A program made the position numbers and the translations under genes. Below are positions 10,650 through 21,245 of a stretch of DNA of 64,000 bases, in pieces (position 1 is the first letter of the stretch; every line of letters starts with the position of its first letter). This DNA comes from Hymenoscyphus infarciens (Eukaryota; Ascomycota; Leotiomycetes; Helotiales; Helotiaceae): positions 62,001-126,000 of the forward strand of contig LLCB01000057.1 in assembly GCA_001414345.1 (NCBI GenBank), written 5' to 3'. Below the pieces are notes generated by a model. It was not told where the DNA came from. It worked only from the letters and a program-made list of their open reading frames with translations, and did not search any database.

Positions 10650-11981
10650 GGAGGGAGATTCGAGAGAGGGGATGGCACTTTTTTGATTGCTCGGAAAAGT
10701 CGATCTGTGAAGAGGAATGGGGGCTGCAAAGCACCTTTCCGGGTTTTGTTCTCGTCAATAGGTGTTCGAGAACCGGTGAGTTATTGATGTATAGTACGGC
10801 ATTCGAAGTACTTGATCATCCAGAGGGGTTTGGTTCTGAACTGCGAGTAAGTCTTGGAATCTTCTGCTTTGCAAAAATCAGGGTTGTATATACGACTGTA
10901 AGAATTGACTACCTACTGAATTCTAACTTACAACATGGTAAAGAAAGGCTGACTACAGTCGAAATTAGCCTTGGAATTGCTTTGCGATTTTCCTTTTATT
11001 TTGTTTACGAGAGCAGTAGGAACTACTTCAGGAGCGTACTTGCCTATCCAGCCCATTGTGCTAACTTTCTCGGGTAATGAAAGGAGATTACCTAATTACT
11101 TGGAACAATTTGAACTGTTAACCCAGATGTTTTAAACTAATTACGTTCACTGAACTGCCGCTTTTATTTTTTTACCTGAAGAATTGGAAACATAATTAGG
11201 TATCAGTCCCTCGAATCGCCTCCTCACCCCCTAGGCACCCTGTAGCTACCCTCGGGGTAGCGCAATAAAGATCTCCAAGAAAACAACTCAAAACAGCTCG
11301 CCAACCCCAATCTTCTAGGAGGCTTTTTCCTGATAAATTTACTACCCCGCTATCGCAATCAGGAGAGGTGAGGCAAAGTGCGGATGCGGGTTGAGAGCAA
11401 GGGCCCGGGTGATTCGCCTCTTCACCACGTGCGGCGACGAAGAAAAGACGAACTCTGGTGAAGAATCTTTGCTGCAACCTGAGAAATTTTCGTTTTCCCT
11501 GCACTGATGCACTTGAAAAAGATTGCATTGAGAAGACTAGACTGCCGATGCTAAGCTTTGTTCTAAAAGGGTACAGTAGGCTTTTGTACCGCTAGGTTTG
11601 CTAGCTCTAGTTCTGGTAGTTCGTCTACTAGCGAATTAGCTTTCTAGAGGAAAAGGCGATTTTCTAATCCAGAGGCTCTGACTGGTCCGCGGAGCGCAAA
11701 AGTACCTAGTGGAGAAGCTCGTTGAATTGGCTTGGGAGCGAACAAAGAAAGCTGCCCTGGTGGGCGCCGGTCCCGGACAGCTCTCGCACTAGTGACTGCC
11801 AGAAATGCCCCACTTAAAAGTGCTCTGTGATCATGTGATTTGGCTGATTTGAGGTGGTACGGAGTGGGAGTATTGCACATCTCCCCTCCTTCTCGCCTTC
11901 TCAACCTACAATCATAACCTCAACCTCAACCTCAATCCAACCTTCATCCCCAAACCCTCAAGAGCAGATTCAGCCGCGCGT
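10650..11981. other. Intergenic, upstream of the arginine gene
   Basis: This 1.3-kb spacer holds the cyclin-L 3' region and the promoter of the carbamoyl-phosphate synthetase gene. Open frames at 10,784-11,077, 11,196-11,528 and 11,644-11,904 lack family resemblance and are not called. A dispersed-repeat copy lies at 11,090-11,175, and a short perfect hairpin (GCTACCC facing GGGTAGC) lies at 11,245-11,260. Confidence 0.55.
11090..11175. repeat. Dispersed short repeat, copy 3
   Basis: This copy has the blocks CCTAATTACTTGGAACAATT and TGAACTGCCGCTTTTATTT in the order seen in the other copies. The middle is diverged. Confidence 0.5.
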
Positions 11982-12340
11982 ATGACTGGTCGTCCGTCGG
12001 TTTTCACGTCCCAGGTATGTCTTGTCTATGTCATGTATATCTTCAATTCATTCTCTTTCACAATCAATCCCCTTGACTCATGCCCGCCCCGTTCCTTATC
12101 TCGACTTGCTATCCCCAACTTTCAACGTCACAATGGTATCGCTCGAAATTCTTTTCCCATCGCTCCAATTGCTTGACTAGTCTCTCCATCCATTCATTAC
12201 AACAAAATCATTACACTCCTTTACTAACGGCACAATAGGATTATATTTCAGGTACCTTTTCCCCACCATCAGCTCTATGCCACACCGCCATATTAACCCA
12301 CGAACCCGTAGATCACATCTGGAAAGCTTCAGTGAACTGA
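11982..12340 (+). CDS. Arginine attenuator peptide upstream ORF, split by two introns
   Basis: This leader peptide of 24 residues lies in the 5' untranslated region of the carbamoyl-phosphate synthetase small-subunit mRNA. Exons: 11,982-12,014 (MTGRPSVFTSQ), 12,239-12,251 (DYIS plus the first base of Asp) and 12,312-12,340 (DHIWKASVN and stop). Introns 12,015-12,238 (GTATGT..ATAG) and 12,252-12,311 (GTACCT..GTAG) must be removed to read it. In Neurospora arg-2 and yeast CPA1 this peptide stalls the ribosome when arginine is high, lowering synthesis of the downstream enzyme. The conserved GRPSVFTSQD core, with the Asp at position 12 known to be critical, is fully kept. It ends 69 bases before the main start codon. 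I consider the identification very secure. Confidence 0.95.
12074..12080 (+). promoter_or_regulatory. Possible CPC1/Gcn4 binding site in leader intron
   Basis: The exact heptamer TGACTCA, the classic Gcn4/CPC1 (cross-pathway control) site, lies inside the first intron of the leader peptide. On an arginine gene this suggests induction on amino-acid starvation. One heptamer can occur by chance, so this is suggestive only. Confidence 0.5.
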
Positions 12341-12409
12341 AAATAGCGTCTCCAATCCATACCGCCTTTTAAACCTCTCGATACCCCATTCGAAAATAAA
12401 CCCTACATC

Positions 12410-13917
12410 ATGTTCCCACGATTCGTCAAGGCCGGGCCTTTCAAGCCAGCAGCTGGCATCATGCGTGCTCGCGTGGCCCAACAAGCTCGATTCCTGGCAA
12501 CAGTAGAGGGAAGCGTGGGTCGTGCTATGCCCGTCGCCCGTCCCAAGGCAACTCCAATCTCTCACGATCGTGCTACTTTCACAATTAGGGTATGGATTTG
12601 GTGGCACGTTAGAGGAAAATTAGCTGATGTGAACAATAGGATGGTCCAGTCTTCCACGGAAAGTCGTTCGGTGCCAAGTCCAACATCTCTGGAGAAGCCG
12701 TCTTTACCACCTCCCTCGTTGGATACCCCGAGTCCATGACCGATCCTTCATACCGTGGTCAAATTCTCGTCTTCACCCAACCCCTCATCGGAAACTACGG
12801 TGTTCCTTCCTCCGCCCGCGACGACCATGGACTCCTCAAGTACTTTGAATCTCCAAACATTCAATGCACTGGTGTTGTTGTTGCAGATTATGCCGAGAAA
12901 TACAGCCACTGGACCGCTGTGGAGAGTTTGGCTACTTGGTGTGCTCGCGAGGGTGTTCCAGCAATTTCAGGAGTTGACACTCGTGCTATTGTCACATTCT
13001 TGCGAGAGGAGGGTTCTTCTTTGGCTCGAATCACCATTGGAGAGGAGTACGATGCTGATCAGGATGAGGCTTTTATTGATCCCGAGCAAATCAACTTGGT
13101 CAAGAAAGTTAGCACCAAGGCACCTTTCCACGTCAGCTCCCAAACCGGAGACATGCACGTCGCAGTCATCGATTGTGGTGTCAAGGAGAACATCTTGAGA
13201 AGTTTGGTCAGCCGTGGTGCAAGTGTTACCGTATTCCCATACGATTTTCCAATCCACAAGGTTGCCCACCACTTTGACGGTGTTTTCATCTCCAACGGAC
13301 CTGGTGACCCAACTCACTGCCAAGATACCGTCTACCACTTGACCCGATTGATGGAGTCTTCTCAGATCCCAATTTTCGGTATCTGTCTTGGACATCAATT
13401 GCTGGCTCTGGCATCTGGTGCCCGAACCATCAAGCTCAAGTATGGTAACCGTGCCCACAACATTCCAGCTTTGGATTTGACCACCGGACAATGCCACATC
13501 ACTAGTCAAAACCACGGCTATGCTGTTGATACTCCTACTCTTCCAGAAGAATTCAAGGAGTACTTTGTCAACCTGAACGATGGCTCAAACGAAGGTGTGT
13601 TGTTTCTAGAAACTTAAAATTAAAATAGTACTAATTCTATCATAGGTATGATCCACAAGACCCGGCCAATCTTCTCCACACAATTCCACCCAGAAGCGAA
13701 GGGAGGACCAATGGACTCTTCCTATCTCTTTGACATGTACGTCGACAACGTCAAGGCATACAAGGCCACTCAAAGCAGCTACGCCTCTGGCAAGGATAAC
13801 CGACCATCGCCTCTTCTCGCCGATATCCTTTCCAAGGAGCGAGTTGGTGTTGAGCCTGCTCAGCCTGCTGAGAACTTGGCCCAAGCTGCGCTTGCTCAAC
13901 AGGCTGCTGCTGCGTAA
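12410..13917 (+). CDS. cpa1: Carbamoyl-phosphate synthetase, arginine-specific small subunit
   Basis: Glutamine amidotransferase subunit of the arginine-specific carbamoyl-phosphate synthetase. It hydrolyses glutamine and passes ammonia to the large subunit, supplying carbamoyl phosphate for citrulline and arginine synthesis, probably in mitochondria. Exons 12,410-12,589, 12,640-13,594 and 13,646-13,917 (introns of 50 and 51 bases) give 468 residues. The N-terminus ([23 protein letters not shown]) is basic and looks like a mitochondrial targeting sequence. The CPSase small-chain domain follows ([27 protein letters not shown]), then the class I amidotransferase with nucleophile Cys309 in GICLGHQ and His393/Glu395 in FHPEAKGGP. 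The C-terminus is Ala/Gln-rich. It is translationally controlled by the attenuator peptide just upstream. Confidence 0.97.
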
Positions 13918-16638
13918 ATTTATTGATGGGTTGGATGCGCGTGTGTATTTGGGGGTTTGCATTGGCGTTGCTGGGTTGCTGGTATTCATCAAGAATATGA
14001 AGAGTTTTGTATTTTGATTTTTTGTTTGTTTGAGGGGGCTAGTTAGTGGTCCAATTGAATGAAATGAAATGAATCTTTTGGATATGGTTTTGATCGTTAT
14101 GTGAAGTATGTTCTTGTGTTTTGAAGTAGAATCGCTATGTGCTGCTGAAGCGGGCAAAATTTTGTGTAACACGACCCTCAGCGTTACATTGTTGCTGGAA
14201 ATTCTTTCGCAAGTAAACTATTAAATAGCGAGTAAGCGAAGGAAAAGCTGGTGAGCGAGTAAATGACGAGTGAGCTAGTAGAATTTAAGTTGAAAGTTGA
14301 AAATGGAGTTGCGGATAAGCTGCAGAGATGCTAGGAAGCTAGTAAATATCGAGTAAACTAACGCAAATCAAGTAAGCTATAAAAAGACTGGTAAGCCAAG
14401 CTGCTAGAAGAAGTTGTCTTAGGTAAGCTAGCAAAGAGTAAGTAAGCGGAAGAGACGCCGATAAGCTAACTAGCTGGTAAATAACGAGTAAGCCGTTGAA
14501 TGACGAGTCAGCTACAAAAAAAAAAACGAATTAGAGGCTGAAAAGAGACTTACGAGTACGCTAGTAGATGGCGAGGAAGCTGCTCGGGATCGAGTAAGCT
14601 CGGTATTAAGACTCGAGGAAGTATTAAAGTATGTGAAAGAAATAAGAGGAGTCGAGGACTAGTATAGAAGCTGGTGATTATTTTGAGGAATTCTGAGGTT
14701 CTTTGAGGTCTTTAGGTAGTTTAGGGAGTTTAGAGTTAGAGGTGGTTTAGTTACCTAGGTTAGGATAGGATAGGTTAGGATAGGTTAGAATAGAGGTGTG
14801 TTTGGGTAGGTTAGTAATCGTATATAGACTTGGATTGATTTTTAGATAGAAAAGGGAGAGTATTTGGAGGTTAGAGTAGGTGAGTAGGTAGGTAGGTGGG
14901 TAGTAAGTGATTGAGTGGATAGGTAAGTAGTGAGTAATATAGGTAGTATATAGAAGAGCGGCGGAGGGTGGTACTTAGGTCTAGAAGTAAGTCAGACTTT
15001 AGAATTAGAGAGGAGAAGAAGAGAATAGACTCTTTTAGACGAGAGGGGGTTAGAGGAAGTGTATATTTTTTTTGTAGTTTTATAGAGAGGAAGAGATAGT
15101 TTAGGTTACGGATGGGATAGTTGATAAGGTAGAGTTGCGGGAGGAAAGAGGGAAAACGAAAGGAGGGGCGGTGAGTGGATTGGTGGTGGTAGATTGGAAG
15201 GTCAAGAAACAAAGGAGGGGGGAGGGCGGCGCAAATACTTCTAGGACTTCTTGGAATGAGAGTTTTCATGAGGAAACAAATGATGGAGGGTTTTGTGACG
15301 CGAGAGTGAAATCTTAAGTCTTTTCGTTGGGGGTTCTGGGGGTAAAGTTTTTGTTGATGGGAGGGTAAGTAGAGGTTATATTTTAGAATGACAGGATTGA
15401 GAAGGGTGAGGATTGAGGGGACCCGACTGCTTTTTTGTATTGTGGGAGACAGGGAGCGTCCTCTTGGGGAAACATGGAGATTGTAGAGCGTAATAAATGG
15501 AAACCTTTCTAGTCCAGTGGAGTTCCTTATTTTATGTCTACGTTATTCGTTATTTCGTTGATGTATTGTTGAGGGAGTGATGGTTTGTTGGGTTTTGGGC
15601 TGCTAAGGGCTTACTGGTCGATCGATAGCTTGCTCGCCACCTTTCTTACGCCCCCAGGTGTGATGCCTGGCTTGCTTGTCTTCGAATGACAAGTCGTTCC
15701 AATTCAACAATCGACGCCTCGGATTTGAACTGCGAGGGAAGAAGCTGAACATGAAGACTAATTACTGCCTGTGGAGGCTTTGTTGTGTTTGGTTGTTCTG
15801 TTGGTAAGTGAAATTGTGGGAAGTGAAGTGTTAAAGTAAAAGGGTTAAAGTAAAATAAGCGATTGAGAACGTAAGATTATTCGAGGGGTCTTTTCCTGAG
15901 AATTGTCAACGGGTTAGCGTAGGAAATACGTTTCGAATCTATTCGGATGATGGTTTATGGCGTGCCTTTGTAGGTGCATGTATGTGTCTTGAAATCGAAT
16001 CGGTGGTCGCGATAGAGGACTCTCAATTCTTACTAACCTTGCTCCTGCCGAGTCTAATTATTCTCGTCATCCTACTAAGATACGAGGTAGGTTCCAATTC
16101 CTCGCGGTTATTGTTTCATCACAACATCGAAAGGCTCAATCCGAGCCCAGCACCAGTACGAACACGCACGGGTGTCCACAGCGCCCTGCAATTATCACTT
16201 CACGCCCAATTTGCGCTTCTCGTGTCTATTTCCATTTGTAGGTACACATTCGCTTTCCCGTGGCGGTAATTGACCTACGCGCATTCACTCGCCAAATATT
16301 TCTCCTTTTCTCGCTAAGAAGGCTGGTCCTGATTCACCTCACTGCCGTCGCAACAACAACGCGAGATCAATCACAAATTCACCTTTGCTTTGTGTAAAAA
16401 TTCCTTCACGAGGCCGCGCTAGCGTCGCGCTCAAGAAACTGACCTTGAGGTGCATAAATATCCGCCTTAGGGACAACATCATTTCTCCAAACTTGTCCAC
16501 ATACATCCTCCGCCACGACAAGAGTCGTAACGATATACAAGACAAAACCCATCCTGCAACCCAGGCAGTCATTACTGGAGCATACAAAGCTCAGATTCCC
16601 TCAATTTTATTCTGGATCACCAGTTTATAGCCATCGAT
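13918..16638. other. Long spacer, purine-skewed and repetitive
   Basis: This 2.7-kb gap lies between cpa1 and the P-loop kinase gene. About 14,200-15,500 is strikingly rich in G and A on the + strand (listed separately). About 15,600-16,638 is of normal composition and probably holds the promoter and leader of the kinase gene. Open frames at 14,871-15,317 and 15,982-16,630 are composition artefacts or leader sequence. I found no tRNA. Confidence 0.55.
14205..14910 (+). repeat. Degenerate GAGTAAGC-type repeat and TAGGTTAGGATAGG microsatellite
   Basis: From 14,205 to about 14,600 short motifs of the form (C)GAGTAAGC, GATAAGCT and AGTAAAC recur every 10-30 bases (for example GCGAGTAAGCGAAGG, AAGAGTAAGTAAGCGG, ACGAGTAAGCCG). 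From 14,740 to 14,900 the sequence becomes a pentamer/hexamer run of GGATAGG and TTAGGATAGG. No protein is encoded. Confidence 0.65.
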
Positions 16639-18840
16639 ATGAAGAGTTTCGCTGATCTGATCAACGAAGTACGTCGACGCACAAAGTCCAAGTCGTCGAA
16701 GTCGAGCAACGCATCACCATCCACGAAGTCGTCAATCTCGTCGTCTATCAAAGAGAAGATGCGATTTCCATTCAAGTTCTTTCGTCCACAAACACCCGCA
16801 CGAACAAGTCAAGAGAAGCAGCCATCCACACCCACATCGCAGCCACAACCCGAAACACCGGCACGCATTAGAGAACCAGGTGGACCGTTGAATTCCAATC
16901 CTGTCGACTTGTCTATGATCCCGGCATGGGCTCGCAGCAACAACAATGAGGGGACGAACAACGCGACGACTCGAAATGAGGCGGCTGAGGACAGCGATGG
17001 AGAAGTAGATGAAGTCGCCCCCTCCGACACCTCGCGCTCCCCACGTCTCAAGAAGATCCCCAAGATTGGACGACTAAGTCTCCCACTGGGGGATAAAACA
17101 GTTTTGCAAGCTCCCGATGACGACGATGAGGCGCCGGCCCCCGAGATGGTTCACAAGCGCGCGGTTTCGCTAGGAGGAATTGGTGCATTGGGAGGATCAG
17201 GTGGCATGAGAGCAAGCGTTGGAGAGGGAGTCGGATTCAACAGAAATCTGAGAGCGAGTACTTATGAATGTGGTACACTTCCAAATTGGGATTCTCAATT
17301 CTTCACGTCGGAGAACGGTGAGAGTGAAGGACGACTTAGTGCCTACATCTCTCAGTTTCCGTTACCTCCTTCCACGCCGGCTTCTAAACCACTCCCATCT
17401 TCTTCGACATCGAGCCCGGTCTCTTCGCGAGTCTCTCCATCGGCATCACCACGCACACATTCAACTCAGACTTCATCCACACCACAATGCTCCCAATCCA
17501 CACAGACACACACGCCTTTGAGTACAGAACCAAAGAAAGAGCCGGAGCAAGAGGAGAAGGTTATAGTTGTAGGTATTTCAGGAATCTCAGGATCCGGAAA
17601 GTCTACCCTCGCTTACCTCTTGAACGAAATCTTCAACCCCGAAACAGAGGAGGAGAAAGCCTCAGGCATCAGACCTCAGAGAATTCTTACACAAGATGAC
17701 TTCTTTAAAGCGAAGGAGGAGTGTCCTAAGACCACGTTTGTTGTGGGAGAGGCAGATATGGAGTTTATGGAGAAGACTTTGCAGGGTGATAGCTTGGGAA
17801 TGTATACCATTGAGGCGCCTGGTATGGAGGAGGTATGCAGTGAGTGGCGTGAGGAGGTGCGTGAGGAATTTGAGGGTAAAATTGAGGGTGAAGTTGAAGG
17901 TGAAGTTGAGGGGGGTGGAGAGTACGAGAATGGTGAGGATGAGGCCATCGATGGAGAGGAGGGAGTTGTTGGAGACGAGGAAGAGGATATGGACACGGTA
18001 GAGGAATATGTGGGAAGGAGATGGATTGTGACAGAGAAAATCACAGAGACAGTCACACACAAAATCGCGTGGAAAGTCACAGGTCCTGATACGGATTGTG
18101 CTGAAGCTTTTGAATTCGAGGCACTCGAGAAGGCTGTTAGAGATTTGAAGGAGAGAGGAGAGGTATGTTCGGACTCGGAGTGGGAAGGAAGAGCAAAAAA
18201 GTTGGGCCGTGTCGAGAATACTGGAGAGGGTATGTCGAGCAACATGGTCGACAGAAAGCGCAGCGCAAGTGACGCGGGATTGGAGGACGAGGACGGAAAT
18301 GCAAGCGTGGCAAATACACAACCACAACCAAAAGTCCAACACGTCGACAACGTCGCATATCTCAAATCACAACACCACGACTTAATCACCGAGCTTCGTC
18401 AACGAGCCGAAAACTTCTTCTCAAACTCGAGCAAGAAGGTTAGATTCGTTTTCGTCGAGGGAATGTTGTTGTACACAGACCCTGCCTCCTCTCCCAATAT
18501 TCGCACACAACTCCAATCACACTTCCACATCTCTCTCTTCCTCCCAACTTTCATCCCCACCGCAAAGTCCCGCCGTTTCGCGCGCCCTATCTATACTTTG
18601 GTAAGACGACCTGGGCAATTTTGGAAGACTGAGGCATATTTTGATGATGTTGTTGCGAAGAATTATTTGCACCTGTACGAATGGTTGCTCAATCCACTTA
18701 ATAAAGGTGGTTTAAGTGCTGCTCGTGGCATGAGCGTGAAAGGAATCATCGCAAGAGGAATTTCTGATTGGAAGGTTGATGAGGGCTGTGAGTGGGCTGT
18801 CCAGAAGATTTTGTACGAGGCAATGAGTGGGGCCTTCTAG
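16639..18840 (+). CDS. P-loop kinase related to nicotinamide riboside/uridine kinases, with large insertions
   Basis: One-exon protein of 733 residues. Residues 1-300 are low-complexity (Ser/Thr/Pro-rich, basic start KSKSSKSSNASPSTK). The kinase part begins near 308 with VVGISGISGSGKSTLAYLL, a Walker A loop at about 312-323. DDFFK near 352 resembles the substrate-binding Asp motif of nicotinamide riboside kinases. An acidic insertion at about 405-455 (EGEVEGEVEGGGEYENGEDE) separates it from WKVTGPDTDCAEAFEFEAL, which resembles the DWDCPEA block. FVFVEGMLLY (about 600), RRFARPIYTLVRRPGQFW and YFDDVVAKNYLHLYEWLL complete the fold. Members usually have about 200-300 residues, so this is an enlarged form. 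Phosphorylation of nicotinamide riboside is the best guess, uridine kinase-like activity the alternative; substrate unproven. Confidence 0.75.
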   Translation: MKSFADLINEVRRRTKSKSSKSSNASPSTKSSISSSIKEKMRFPFKFFRPQTPARTSQEKQPSTPTSQPQPETPARIREPGGPLNSNPVDLSMIPAWARSNNNEGTNNATTRNEAAEDSDGEVDEVAPSDTSRSPRLKKIPKIGRLSLPLGDKTVLQAPDDDDEAPAPEMVHKRAVSLGGIGALGGSGGMRASVGEGVGFNRNLRASTYECGTLPNWDSQFFTSENGESEGRLSAYISQFPLPPSTPASKPLPSSSTSSPVSSRVSPSASPRTHSTQTSSTPQCSQSTQTHTPLSTEPKKEPEQEEKVIVVGISGISGSGKSTLAYLLNEIFNPETEEEKASGIRPQRILTQDDFFKAKEECPKTTFVVGEADMEFMEKTLQGDSLGMYTIEAPGMEEVCSEWREEVREEFEGKIEGEVEGEVEGGGEYENGEDEAIDGEEGVVGDEEEDMDTVEEYVGRRWIVTEKITETVTHKIAWKVTGPDTDCAEAFEFEALEKAVRDLKERGEVCSDSEWEGRAKKLGRVENTGEGMSSNMVDRKRSASDAGLEDEDGNASVANTQPQPKVQHVDNVAYLKSQHHDLITELRQRAENFFSNSSKKVRFVFVEGMLLYTDPASSPNIRTQLQSHFHISLFLPTFIPTAKSRRFARPIYTLVRRPGQFWKTEAYFDDVVAKNYLHLYEWLLNPLNKGGLSAARGMSVKGIIARGISDWKVDEGCEWAVQKILYEAMSGAF

Positions 18841-19345
18841 GACGTTATAGATGAATGTTAGGGGAAGAATGGAAGGGGGTATATGCGAGGTTGGTTGTTA
18901 AGATTTTTAGAGGTATATTAGGGAGGACAAGAATGGTATTAGTAGAGGACTGAGCAGTCTTCTTCTTTCTTTTTCATAGCGAATGTCATTTCTTCATAGT
19001 ATGAACTTGCCTTAAATTCGTCACTGATTTTCGTAACTCTAAGCTAATTTAGCAAATTGACTAGGTAGAGAAGAGGCGGAGTAATAGCAATACTTACTCA
19101 CAGAGTGGATTTATTCTATACAACTCTACTCTACTTTGATTTACTCAAGAGTACTACTGGGTAACTGAGTAGCTTTTCATTACAATGTACAACTATTTAA
19201 TTTTTGTTGACGCAAATAACCATGGGAACTTCGTAGGCCCTTATACGACTTGATTGAGAAATTAGCTTTTATCAGTGCAGCTTTACGACTCTACTACGCC
19301 AATATCCTCGCACACAGCAAGGATATGGCCTGTTAAACAAGTCTA
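18841..19345. other. Intergenic, upstream of the rhodopsin-domain relic
   Basis: This gap of 505 bases is AT-rich. If the following relic once had a normal 5' part it should lie here, but I cannot find the expected transmembrane blocks in any frame. Confidence 0.5.
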
Positions 19346-19822
19346 ATGGACTTCTGCGCCCTCCCCATCGGAATCGTCATAGCCTGTCTCCCCACATTTC
19401 CCAAATTCTTCAATTCCTTCCATAAACACGCAATCCTAACAAAAATAACCATATCCCTCTACCACTTCCTCCGTTTCCTAAGACTAAACAGCGCAAACTA
19501 TTCTATTGATATCCCTACCTCTGCGAAGAAAGATCCCTCGCTACGAATTACGTCAAGGTTAGATACTTACGATCGACTTTCTGAAGGACGGGAAAGGCAA
19601 TCTACATTTCAAATGCAAGGGCTAAATAGCACGATTAGTGAAGAAGAGACGATTGAGAATCCGGGTGTGGGACCTATAGTTGGTGGGCGGATATTGAGGA
19701 CTACGCAGGTTGTTTCTGTTTCAAAGGCGCAGAGGCAGGAGACTTTTGTATTACAGGATAGGCCGTGGGAGAGGAATTATTATTATCATGCCTCAGTTTC
19801 TAATAGTCCTTCTCAGCAGTGA
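19346..19822 (+). pseudogene. C-terminal relic of a rhodopsin-domain membrane protein
   Basis: The 158-codon frame starts GIVIACLPTFPKFFNSF after six residues. This is the typical last transmembrane segment and exit (VACLPT) of fungal rhodopsin-domain proteins. A polar tail follows (VGGRILRTTQVVSVSKAQ, then RPWERNY), as is usual in that family. The first six helices are absent and upstream sequence has stops in all frames, so I call it a 5'-truncated relic. The full-length relative at 2392-4250 is on the other strand and not obviously its parent, because the tail sequences differ. A small expressed gene is possible but less likely. Confidence 0.6.
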
Positions 19823-21245
19823 TTTACGATTTTGGAAGGTTTGTTTTTAAAAGAGTGGTATAGTTCACTGTTTGAGTTTGTAGTCTGGTTTTTGAGATAT
19901 AAAGGCGCGATAGTTAGAGAAGGAAGCATAGAGATAGGTGTTAAGAGTCTATTGAAGAGTATATTTACGAACTGGATGATATCACTTCTTTGCAAAGGAA
20001 AGAAGGGGAGAGAGGGTGTTTTGTTTTCAAGATAGCTATATTAAGTTTTTCTCTTTTGTATAGGATGCTACCTAGTGATATAGCCCTCTAAGACAATCAA
20101 TACCACGAATTTAGTACACACAAAACTCCATAGACTAAATAAGTACCTGATACTAGAGAATATCACTTATACCAATAGTCTAGACCCGATAATATATAAT
20201 AGTCCGGGTATTAAGCCGCATAACAGCTTCGGACACCAAGAATTCGGGAAAGGGAACTTGCCGAGCTTCAGAAGGAGTGTGGCGTAAGTACGTATAGTGA
20301 TAACTATTTATGACTATTTTGGTTTGTTATTGCTATATCTGTGGACTCTAGAGGAAGGTAGACAGAAAAAGCGGCAGTTGATAGCTCGATGGTTTTATCT
20401 TTCTAGTATAAGTTATTATTACTCTAAATACTTTGAAACTATAAAACTTAGTTGTTCTAAATATCTAGTATTGAATTACTCTAGATAGGTGGAACAACGA
20501 GCTAGATAGGGCATACACGAACCTGTTGTTTACTGCCGCTTTTACTGTCTATCGCGCGATGGGGTTGGTGATTGTTTATATACCGAAGCGGAGAATATTG
20601 ATTGGTTGATAGGGAATTTGAGCGTGTCTTTTTGTGTTATTATTTCTTCGCATGCGTGTTTTTTCCCGAAGCCAAATATGTTTCAGCAAGCCTAATGTTG
20701 CGACAGGATGATTACACTTCCTTTTATATTATATTCACAAAAGATCTCAAGTCTCGAGGTGTTTGTTTCTGAATTGCCGGTGGTATTTTGAGCTTAGTAT
20801 ATTGAGTCGTCTTCAGAATACTCACAGCACCCTCTATTCTGATTTTCTCTCCTGTTGCGGTTTAACTGTCTTATTTTACATACTGCTGTTGTTATTCTGG
20901 TTTATAAATTCCTAGGACTGATTTCAAGGAGTTGCAGCCAAAGTTGGTAACCAGGCAAGTGCTATAGGAGAGGGGATGGGGACGTATCACAAACTTTTAG
21001 GAGCATTCCGCTGCGAACTGGAGATTAAGAATCACAAAGATTGTTCAAGTTTTCGGACTTGTGAATCTACGTCGGATTTGAACATTCACAGTACTCTAAC
21101 AAATCCATTCTTTAAGTAGGGCAGTGATAACTAGCAGCCTTTCTCTTTTAATTATATTACATACTACTAAAATCGAAAGAATATTCGAATACGCACGAAC
21201 ACAGCAGTCTATCGCCAAAACATCATCAATCAAAGTACCTACAAC
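19823..21245. other. Intergenic, AT-rich, one dispersed-repeat copy
   Basis: This 1.4-kb gap lies between the relic and the small secreted protein. Frames at 19,832-20,035 and 20,297-20,488 are short and unconvincing. A good copy of the dispersed repeat lies at 20,450-20,560. A patch of higher GC at about 20,205-20,290 in AT-rich surroundings is of unknown origin. Confidence 0.5.
20450..20560. repeat. Dispersed short repeat, copy 4
   Basis: The blocks TTGTTCTAAATATCTAGTAT, TTGAATTACTCTAGA and GGTGGAACAACGAGCTAG are followed by TTTACTGCCGCTTTTACTG and a CGCGCG-containing tail. Copy 1 carries the same TTTACTGCCGCTTTTA block exactly. Confidence 0.65.

Noticed and set aside
11196..11904. Two minus-strand frames of 86-110 codons
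   Set aside because: Low-complexity, no family features, and situated in the expected promoter of the carbamoyl-phosphate synthetase gene.
12755..13515. Other frames overlapping the carbamoyl-phosphate synthetase exon
   Set aside because: Shadows of a strongly identified gene in alternative frames.
15700..15760. tRNA-like B-box (GTTCAAATCC) on the minus strand
   Set aside because: The bases around it do not form a five-pair T-stem, and no acceptor stem or A-box lies at the proper distance.
17662..18389. 226- and 237-codon frames on the minus strand
   Set aside because: They are antisense shadows of the P-loop kinase gene; their hydrophobic or Ser-rich look comes from the Glu- and Lys-rich sense codons.
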